A stretch of 64,000 bases of DNA from Datisca glomerata (lineage: Eukaryota > Streptophyta > Magnoliopsida > Cucurbitales > Datiscaceae), in the NCBI GenBank assembly GCA_003255025.1, contig QANY01002366.1, forward strand, positions 937,509-1,001,508, read 5' to 3'. A program made the position numbers and the translations under genes. A model generated the notes under the pieces. The model searched no databases. It was not told where the DNA came from and saw only the letters and a list, made by a program, of their open reading frames with translations. Below are positions 56,600 to 64,000 of this stretch, in pieces. The first letter of the stretch is position 1. Each line of letters starts with the position of its first letter.

Positions 56600-57110
56600 A
56601 CATGACCTAGTCTATCATGTCATAAATTGTAAGACTCAAGCGAGTAAGCAGAAGAACTAGCTTTATTAATATTAATTTTGACCAAAGTCCTTGCATTGAG
56701 TTTGAACAATTTCGCTCTTTACCAACATACATTCCGCTCTTAGACAAAATAATTTTGTTTGACTCAAATACCATACGAAATCCATGGTTATTCAACAGTG
56801 AATCATACACAAGGTTCTTTCAGAGGTGGCTGAGTTCCCCATGAACAACTTCTCTCCATGCACGATAGCTTTAAGGTAGAGAACATCCCATGGTCAGAAC
56901 ACACATGAAGGGTAACTCCATTGTCTATCGACAATTCCTTTGAATTTGATACAACCATGTTGACCTCAGAAACCACTGATGAGAGGTTGGTATCAGAAAC
57001 GTCTCGAACAATGTTGTCAATCACATTAGCCTCCTTGTTTCTCTTAGGCAGTTTACACTCAAATGATTTGTGACCCAACTTGTCACAATTGTAGCATTTG
57101 CCTTGGAACT
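56600..57110 (-). pseudogene. Copia-6 protease and zinc-knuckle region
   Basis: 56803-57078 starts inside a CCHC knuckle (CDKLGHKSFECKLPKR) and runs to ELSIDNGVTLHVCS, where the protease active-site DSG is changed to DNG. 56607-56810 continues with the segment before GAG-pre-integrase (SNKIILSKSGMYVG). Confidence 0.78.
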
Positions 57111-57912
57111 TTGGTTTCTTGAAAACCTCTCCTTCAAGTCATAGCTTGTTTGGACACTTTCCTTTGTTGTTGGTCATATTGGCTTTAAAATCTTGACCAT
57201 GCTCCACAATCTTAGCCTTACTGCAGCAATATGGTTTCACCCACTTCTTTTGGATAGCCTATTATCTTCTTCGATTCGAAGTCGAATAATAATATCCTCG
57301 ATGCTCATTTCCTTTCATTTGTGCTTGAGATAATTCTTGAAATCCTTCCATCCAAGAAGAATTTCTCAATAAGCCACTTGAAATGATTCACTCAACATCA
57401 TTCCCTCAGTATGAATTACATGCAGGTTAATTTGAAGTTTTTGTACTTGACTTATTACTATTTTGGAATCCCCATTTTAAACTCTAGAAGGCGGGCGACG
57501 TTAAATTTCTTAGCGCCTACATCCTTAGTCTTGTACTTTTGTTCAAGAGATTCTCATAATAGCTCATTTCAAAATTAATATTATGTAAAGAATCAGCAAG
57601 ATCATTCATTATGTAATTTTTACATAAATAATCAGAATGTTTCCAAGCATCAATAACACTGATCGTTTGAAAATCATGCTCATCATAATTGAGCTTATGA
57701 GCTTCCTCAGTCAAGCATTTTGTCAGATTCAGCATTGTAAGGTATAAGAGCATCATTTCTTGCCACCTTTTGAAATTATTTTGTTGGTACAGGGGTCATA
57801 GCAGGGTTCTGCGCACCAAGATTTTTCATTTGAGTCCTAATAGTAGGGTTCAGCCCTTGGTTTTTACCAGCATTGTTTGTTGCAACATTGTTGTTGGATT
57901 TAGTTGCCATAT
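57111..57912 (-). pseudogene. Copia-6 gag
   Basis: The ATG at 57910-57912 (minus) opens MATKSNNNVATNNAGKNQGL. Stops follow. 57517-57756 encodes 79 residues of the UBN2 core (EAHKLNYDEHDFQTISVIDA), and the ISQVQKLQINLHVIHTEGMM text near 57400-57450 matches copia-5. Confidence 0.75.
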
Positions 57913-58311
57913 TTCCTTATTTGAAATATAAAACAGAAGTGTATCGATACTTTGAAAATTATGTTATTTTATCAAAGATGAAAATATGCTTATTTTTCCA
58001 ATATTTTTTAAAATAAACTAAATAACACTTTTACAGATAACTGTTAAGGCGAACTGGTGGGACTCTTAGACCCAATCTAGGACCGACTCTCTTAACAGTA
58101 TTCAGTTCTCAGGTAATTGGAGGGACATAACTTCTTTGTAAGTTACTTTCAGTTTCAAAATTTTGGAGAATATTTAAAATAAAATTTTTGGGTATAAAAA
58201 AACCCAAAGTAATTTCCAAATTAATTTTTGGACAATTTTTTAAAACCAAATTAATTTCTAAAAATTAATCCTATAATGCATTAACTTGTATAGTATAAAC
58301 TATTTTAAGAT
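57913..58311 (-). other. Copia-6 leader
   Basis: Untranslated leader between the 5' LTR and gag. The bases next to the LTR (ATCTTAAAATAGTTTATAC on the minus strand) do not resemble a methionine-tRNA primer site. Confidence 0.55.
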
Positions 58312-59428
58312 TGTTGGAAATAGTGTATTGCATTATAAGATTAAATAAAAATATTAATAATAATACAACTATTCCGTAAATACATTAATGGCGATAGGTA
58401 AATAATCTAATTATGGAAAGTGATATAAATATAATATTTACAAAATGTGAAATTATTATTTACAAACATTAAAGCAATACAAACAGTAATGAAAAACTAA
58501 GAAATCAAACTTAGTCTTATTTGCACAGTTTCCTTAAAACAGTTACGCCTCCTCACTTGTGGTACTAAGGTTGATAACGACATCTGTTTCTCAAGTTAAA
58601 ACGGTTTCAGGCAGCTGAAGAGCACCTAACTTCACCATTTTGATTGAAGTGACTTGTTAGAATTCTACCATCAGAGTTAAAACCGGAAAATTAAAGCGTC
58701 GACGAGATTAGAAATAAACGGAATCAGACCGAATCGAACGGAACTGAAACCGAACAAGACCGAACCAAGATAACTTGAAGAGAAATAAGCAAAAATATGA
58801 AGAACAAATATTGAGAGTAAAAGAGAGTTTGAAAGCTTTTTTGGCGTGTAAAATGAGGAGGAGAAGACCTCTTTTTATAGTACTCATGGAGGATGTGTGT
58901 AATAAAGGGGATTTAACCCATTAAAAGACCATTTAATCAAAAAGTTAAGTCGAAAATATTTTTTTATTTAATTTGCAAAGATAAAAAATGTTTTGGACCT
59001 TAATTTATAAGAATATTCTATATTCCATTACATTTGGGCTTCCTATAATGAAGAAAACTAAATTTGGAGCAAAACACAACTCATTGACCTATTTAGAGGT
59101 GGTTCACATATAGAGAGGCTCGAGCTTATCGAGTTACCACATTTGATACTAGTATCTCAATATCTATCACTCCAACCATTCCTCATTTTCCAATGTAGGA
59201 TTTATACAATTCTCTCCTATTTTTTCATTCTCATTTAGCTCATTTTTGAAGATAATTTCTTATTCATCCCAAAATCAATTTTGACAAATTAATAATCGAT
59301 TTTAATGTACTCGTAGAGTAGAACTCAAATATCTAAAAACTTTACACTTTTACGTAATGAGTCCCACCTAAAAATTTGTCCAAAATTAATCTACAAAAAT
59401 TGTGTATAAAAAACCCAATTTTCTAATA
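58312..59428 (-). repeat. Copia-6 5' LTR
   Basis: TGTTGGAAATAGTGTATTGC to CAATTTTCTAATA, 1117 bp. Its main length difference from the 3' LTR is the missing repeat copies at 59142-59163. Confidence 0.85.
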
Positions 59429-59745
59429 ATACATACACACAAATTCAAGCCCGGACTAAGCTTATGGGCCGCTAGATTTACACCCCGTACGCTTGTCATG
59501 AGAGAGCATTTTAGCCAGACATTATTCCCGATTTAGTGAGGGAAATCATATTTATACAAAAATTGGTCATAATAATAATTCAATGTGGTACAAGTGCAAT
59601 CTCGTTACACTTTTCAACATTTTTTCTAACTATTTTGAACATAATTTCTTTTTAAACCTATAACCGTTTTGATCATATGCATTTTGAAGTTCTTACTAGA
59701 GGGAACACAAGCAATGACCCATCAAAATTAAGATGGTTAAGATGA
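59429..59745. other. No recognised gene
   Basis: A spacer of about 300 bp between copia-6 and the copia-7 LTR. I see nothing in it. The true outer end of the copia-7 LTR may lie here. Confidence 0.4.
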
Positions 59746-59749
59746 TGTA

Positions 59750-60064
59750 GAAATGATGAACCTGTTTGGTTCTGATCTTTGGGAAGTGATGAGCTTCAGA
59801 GATGATGAACCTTTTTGGTTCTGATCTGTTATTGAAGATAAATTATTGTTTGTTTACAATGAGGGATGATGTATATATACAAGTGATTCTAACGGTTGCC
59901 TATGATCTCCTATGAATCCAACAGATGCCTACTTGTAGCCTGAAATCGTTTTTTACCAGAAATGGTTAGACATCTACTGTGTTTGGGAAAGTCTCTGTTC
60001 TGCTTCCCTCTTTTGCCTATGATGAAGATTTTCTTCTGAGGCTGCAGCTTTTCCTTCTTCAACA
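59750..60064 (-). repeat. Copia-7 3' LTR (outer edge uncertain)
   Basis: On the minus strand the LTR begins TGTTGAAGAAGGAAAAGCTG at 60064, right after the polypurine tract AACTTGAGGGGGAG. GTATATATACATC near 59866-59880 is a probable TATA box. A 47-bp direct repeat (ATGATGAACC-TTTGGTTCTG) lies at about 59752-59825. The partner LTR is outside the window. Confidence 0.7.
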
Positions 60065-63000
60065 CTCCCCCTCAAGTTGGGTTCGTATAGGTTGATCGAA
60101 CCTAACTTGTCAAGTATTCTTTGGAGGTTATTTTTGTCAAGAGCTTTGGTGAAGATGTCGGCTAGCTGGTCTTCACTACGTACAAAGGGAATGGTGATTT
60201 CTCCAGACTGTACTTTCTCTCTTATGAAATGACAGTCCACTTCAATATGTTTGGTTCTCTCATGAAAAACGGGGTTCATTGCAATATGACGTGCTGCTTG
60301 GTTGTCACAGTGCATCTCCATTGGTTTTCTTATCTCAACCTTCATGTCTTGAAGGAGATGTCTAATCCATGTGAGTTCGCTAGCAGTGGAGGCCATGGCT
60401 CTGTATTCTGCCTCCGCACTTGACCTTGCTACAACAGTTTGTTTCTTGCTCTTCCAGGTCACTAGGTTCCCACCTACAAAGACACAAAAGCCTGTTGTAG
60501 ATTTTCTGTCGTAACTACCTGCCCAGTCAGCGTCAGTGTATCCAGCAACGGAGTTTGTCCCGGTTTTCTTCATCCATATCCCTTGGCCGGGAGTTCCTTT
60601 AAGGTATCTGAGTATCCTTTCTGCGGCTGCCTGATGATTTGTGCAGGGTGCATGCATGAATTGACTGATAACGCTAACTGCAAAAGTGATATCTGGTCTT
60701 GTGACCGTTAGGTAAATAAGTTTTCCTACTAATCTCTGATATTGGCCTATATCAGTTATTGGTTTGCTATCATTCAGTCTTATTTTTATGTTGGTTTCCA
60801 TTGGTGTGCTAGCAGGTTTTGCCCCTATCATGCCTGTTTCTTTTAACAAGTCTAAGATATATTTTCTTTGAGATAGAAACAATCCCTTCTTCGAGTGAGC
60901 TATTTCTATCCCTAGGAAGTACTTTAGTTTTCCTAGATCTTTAATATCGAACTCTCCCTTTAGAAATTTTTGAACACTCCATATTTCATTGTGGTTATTT
61001 CCGGTGATGATAATGTCATCTACGTAGACTAAAACGATGGTAGTGGAGTTGTTCGTGTGTTTGACAAACATAGATGAGTCCGCCGTGCTTTTGACGAAGT
61101 TAATCTTTAAAAGAGATAGGCTTAATCTTCCATACCATGCCCTTGGTGACTGTTTCAGGCCGTAGATAGCCTTCTTTAATCTACATACCAGAGATGGGTG
61201 TGTTGCTTTCTCGTGTCCTGGAGGTAGGGACATATATACTTCTTCTTCCAGATTTCCTTGGAGAAATGCGTTTTTTACATCCATTTGATATAGTTCCCAG
61301 TTGAGGTTTGTGGCAACGGATAGTAGCACTCGGATTGTGTTCATTTTTGCTACTGGAGCGAACGTCTCCTGGTAATCTACTCCATATGTCTGAGTAAAGC
61401 CTTTGGCAACTAGTCGGGCTTTGTATCTCTCGATAGTGCCGTTGCTGTTGTATTTGGTCTTGTAGACCCATTTACATCCTACGGGTTTCTTCCCGCTGGG
61501 TAGTGGGATTATGTCCCAAGTCTCATTCTTTTCCAAGGCTAGGAGTTCTTCATTCATCGCCTTTCTCCATTTAGGGTCGAGTTGGGCTTCTTGATAGGTC
61601 TTTGGCTCATCTGTTTCATCAATTTTTCCCAAGTATGCCCTGTGTTTGTTAGAGATTTTATCATAAGATAGGAAATTTTGGATAGGGTATAAAACCTGAT
61701 GAGACACGTAGTCTTTTAATCTTGCTGGGGGATGAGTTTGCCTTGTTGATCTTCTTACGATTACTGCTTCATCAGTGACAACTGCCTCATCAGTTGCTCC
61801 CCCTGAGGTAGTTGTCTCAGGCGTGGTTGATGTGTTATCCTGTTCCTGTCTTATGATATCGGAGGAAATAATACTGTTAGGTAGCGGAAGTGTTTTGTGG
61901 TGGTTATGGTTGTCGGAGTCCTTTGGGTAATAGGATTCTAGTTCTAAGAATTGTACATCGCGTGAGATGTAGAGTTTATGGTTTGTTGGGTCGTAGCATT
62001 TATACCCCTTTTTTTCAGCGGAATACCCCAAGAATAGGGTTTTGACTGCGGTTTTGTCCAATTTATCAATTTTTGGAATGTGTACGTAGCATGTACATCC
62101 AAAGACTCGTATGTGATCAAGATTAATTTTCCTACCCTTGAGAATTTCTATAGGGCTTTTCAGATGCAATTTTACGCTGGGTAATCGATTGATAAGGTAT
62201 GTTGCTGTAAGTATTGCGTCTGACCAGTACCGTTTGGGTACGTTATTTTGGAGGAGGAGAGCCCTAGTCATTTCAAGAAGGTGTCGGTTTTTGCGTTCTG
62301 AGACACCATTTTGTTGTGGGGTGTGGATACAGGTGGTTTGATGTCGTATACCGTTTTGTTTAAAGAACTCAAAAAAGGTGTTGTTAGTATATTCGGTTCC
62401 ATTGTCAGACCTAAAGATTTTTATGGTTGTTTCAAATTGAGTTTCGACTAACTTATTGAATTCTTGAAAACGACTGAAGACTTCACTTTTTGATTTTAAA
62501 AGATATAACCAGGTGGTGCGAGAGAAATCATCAATAAAGGTAACAAAATATTTGAATTTATTATACGAGTCAACTGGGGCAGGCCCCCAAACATCAGAAT
62601 GGATTAATTCAAAACATCGTTTTGTCGTACTACTAGATAGTGGAAAAGGTAACCTGGTTTGTTTTGAGAGTTTGCAGACTGAGCAACTGCTAGAGTCTGA
62701 ATTACAACCAAGTAATTTGTTTAGGATTTTGTCAGAGGGATGACCGAATCTCCAATGAAGTAATTTGTCCTTTTGTACTGTACTGGAGGTGGCCAGACAT
62801 GTTTTGTCGGTATCTTCTAAGTAGTACAGACCGTTTCTAAATTTCCCTTCACCAATCTTCCTCCCGGTGACCCGATCCTGAAAAATTACTTTGTCAGGTG
62901 AAAATGTAACATTGCAGTTCAGGTCTTTGGTTATTTTACTGACGGATAGGAGATTGGAGTTAAAATTGGGGAGACAAAGTACGTTGTTAATGGTTTTTGT

Positions 63001-64000
63001 GAAGAGTGTGGTTGACCCTGTGCCAAAAATTGGAACTTTATTTCCATTGGCTACCGTCACGTGTTGTGGTTTTTCTAATTTAGTGAGACTGTGTAGATTT
63101 TTTGTGTTATAAGTCATGTGGTCAGAGGCACCAGAGTCTATTATCCAGTGTTCTAAGTTGTGACAAAAGTTTGCAGATTTAGAAAAATAATTGACAGTAT
63201 TGCAATTAGATGAACCTGGGGTATCGCGTAAAAATTCTCCGAATTGTTTGAGCAGTGCAGCCATCTGTGCGTTGTTGTCTGGGGACAGGTCTGCCCTAAT
63301 GGATCCGGATCGGTCTATTTCTTCCATTTGGTCGGGTCGGTACCCACTGCCCGAACCGGGTCCATGTATATTATTTGCCCTGCGGTCTGGGTCGGGTCCT
63401 GACCCGTGACCCGCGCCAATAAAACCCTCGGTATAAAAGGGTGAGCGTTTCGCGGAGCCTCCTCGCTCGTCACTCTTCGCGCAGCTCCCTCGCTCGTTCT
63501 GGAACTTTCTCTGGTTCTGTCGGAGGTGAGGGTGCAGATTCCAGCACCGATCATGGGTGTGTCCTTCCTTTCGGCAGTGGCTGCATCTCACCTGCTCGCC
63601 TGGTTGTCCGCGGTGTCTTCCCCCTTCCTTAGGGTTAGGGTTTCGGAGGAAGCCGCGGGTCGCCATGGCTAGTGCTTCCCCCTTTTCATCTCTGGTACTC
63701 ATGACTCGTCGCCTGGTTTCTTCTCTTTGAACTATGGCTGAGACGGTGGCAAAAGTTGGCTTTTCTGTCGACATCAAGATCTGAGCTCGGAATGCTTCGT
63801 AGCTTGAGTCGAGAGCCGTCAAGAAGTGGTAAACCATATCTTGCTCAGCCCGTTCTTGGAGTTCCTTCAGGTCAGTGGTCATCGGTCTCAAGGTTTCAAG
63901 TTCTTTGAACTTCGATTTTAAAAACCCGGTTAGCTCCGGTACTGATCTGTCCCCCTGTTTTGCTTGGGAGATCTCTCGTTTAAGTTCAAAGACTTGTGCA
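59974..64000 (-). CDS. Copia-7 gag-pol polyprotein, intact, 5' end outside window
   Basis: Open without a stop for at least 1341 codons and continuing past the right edge. The residue numbers here count from the internal Met at 63891, which is not the true start because UBN2 gag text (FELKREISQAKQGDR) precedes it. In order: CCHC knuckle Cys103-Cys106-His111-Cys116; protease Asp252-Ser-Gly; GAG-pre-integrase His379/His384/Cys403/Cys406; integrase Asp433, Asp496 and Glu532 (DX35E between the last two); RT with QMDVKNAFLQG at 869-879 and YVDD at 956-959; RNase H Asp1120, Glu1160 and Asp1196. All catalytic residues are present. The last 29 residues are encoded by the 3' LTR. The family copies its own RNA and integrates it. 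This copy is plausibly autonomous or very young. Confidence 0.93.
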   Translation of the reverse strand, partial: AQVFELKREISQAKQGDRSVPELTGFLKSKFKELETLRPMTTDLKELQERAEQDMVYHFLTALDSSYEAFRAQILMSTEKPTFATVSAIVQREETRRRVMSTRDEKGEALAMATRGFLRNPNPKEGGRHRGQPGEQVRCSHCRKEGHTHDRCWNLHPHLRQNQRKFQNERGSCAKSDERGGSAKRSPFYTEGFIGAGHGSGPDPDRRANNIHGPGSGSGYRPDQMEEIDRSGSIRADLSPDNNAQMAALLKQFGEFLRDTPGSSNCNTVNYFSKSANFCHNLEHWIIDSGASDHMTYNTKNLHSLTKLEKPQHVTVANGNKVPIFGTGSTTLFTKTINNVLCLPNFNSNLLSVSKITKDLNCNVTFSPDKVIFQDRVTGRKIGEGKFRNGLYYLEDTDKTCLATSSTVQKDKLLHWRFGHPSDKILNKLLGCNSDSSSCSVCKLSKQTRLPFPLSSSTTKRCFELIHSDVWGPAPVDSYNKFKYFVTFIDDFSRTTWLYLLKSKSEVFSRFQEFNKLVETQFETTIKIFRSDNGTEYTNNTFFEFFKQNGIRHQTTCIHTPQQNGVSERKNRHLLEMTRALLLQNNVPKRYWSDAILTATYLINRLPSVKLHLKSPIEILKGRKINLDHIRVFGCTCYVHIPKIDKLDKTAVKTLFLGYSAEKKGYKCYDPTNHKLYISRDVQFLELESYYPKDSDNHNHHKTLPLPNSIISSDIIRQEQDNTSTTPETTTSGGATDEAVVTDEAVIVRRSTRQTHPPARLKDYVSHQVLYPIQNFLSYDKISNKHRAYLGKIDETDEPKTYQEAQLDPKWRKAMNEELLALEKNETWDIIPLPSGKKPVGCKWVYKTKYNSNGTIERYKARLVAKGFTQTYGVDYQETFAPVAKMNTIRVLLSVATNLNWELYQMDVKNAFLQGNLEEEVYMSLPPGHEKATHPSLVCRLKKAIYGLKQSPRAWYGRLSLSLLKINFVKSTADSSMFVKHTNNSTTIVLVYVDDIIITGNNHNEIWSVQKFLKGEFDIKDLGKLKYFLGIEIAHSKKGLFLSQRKYILDLLKETGMIGAKPASTPMETNIKIRLNDSKPITDIGQYQRLVGKLIYLTVTRPDITFAVSVISQFMHAPCTNHQAAAERILRYLKGTPGQGIWMKKTGTNSVAGYTDADWAGSYDRKSTTGFCVFVGGNLVTWKSKKQTVVARSSAEAEYRAMASTASELTWIRHLLQDMKVEIRKPMEMHCDNQAARHIAMNPVFHERTKHIEVDCHFIREKVQSGEITIPFVRSEDQLADIFTKALDKNNLQRILDKLGSINLYEPNLRGSVEEGKAAASEENLHHRQKREAEQRLSQTQ

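Larger units (their letters stand above)
52408..59428 (-). mobile_element. Copia-6, full-length but inactive element
   Basis: Two LTRs of 1.1-1.2 kb flank a minus-strand gag-pol in standard copia order. Flanking bases are ATACT (52403-52407) and ATACA (59429-59433), a four-of-five match for a target duplication. Stops and frameshifts break all domains except integrase, part of which is open for 192 codons. Confidence 0.88.

Noticed and set aside
62891..63632. Several plus-strand open frames of 60-76 codons at 62.1-63.6 kb
   Set aside because: Antisense to the intact copia-7 polyprotein, with no independent motif.

Overview
The window is AT-rich nuclear DNA from a flowering plant, probably a eudicot. 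The evidence is one intact PR-1 defence gene, a MULE transposase linked to a plant mobile domain, CACTA ends, L1-type LINE fragments, and Ty1-copia elements with initiator-methionine tRNA primer sites. Host coding content is very low. Almost all recognisable protein sequence belongs to transposable elements at different stages of decay. No RNA gene, CRISPR array or bacterial-type operon was seen.

Layout. 0-7.7 kb: tandem repeats (57-bp and 30-bp units), copies of a small inverted-repeat element (called MITE M here), a duplicated and partly inverted block at 4.4-6.5 kb, and a 1.05-kb foldback MULE-type element with a target duplication. 8-17.4 kb: a truncated copia (minus strand) abutting a LINE fragment (plus strand), then a roughly 4.2-kb MULE whose transposase has lost its catalytic core and which carries a plant mobile domain segment, then a CACTA end. 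17.6-27.9 kb: a second truncated copia lying against a GatB exon fragment, a Ty3-gypsy element with two LTRs plus part of a further copy, and a satellite-like array of about 124 bp. 28.4-34.7 kb: a second LINE fragment, a CACTA end with palindromes, unrecognised DNA, and a short internally deleted copia with both LTRs.

34.9-35.5 kb holds PR-1 (minus strand), the only gene I consider functional. It has a signal peptide, the six CAP cysteines, a CAPE1-type C-terminus and a duplicated core promoter. 35.6-38.6 kb is intergenic. 38.7-50.8 kb is a nested and rearranged block. A copia with LTRs of about 1.9 kb inserted into an unclassified large-LTR family (called K here), and a segment bounded by inverted 315-bp repeats was then inverted, so the two LTRs of one insertion now point in opposite directions. 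50.8-59.4 kb holds a copia gag/protease fragment and a full-length but broken copia (both minus strand). 60-64 kb carries an uninterrupted copia gag-pol reading frame (minus strand) that runs off the right edge and is the most recently active-looking element here.

The genes do not form a shared pathway. The window is best read as a TE nest around one defence gene, with several rearrangements that can be read from target duplications and LTR orientation. Family assignments come from motifs recognised by eye. No database search or alignment software was used.
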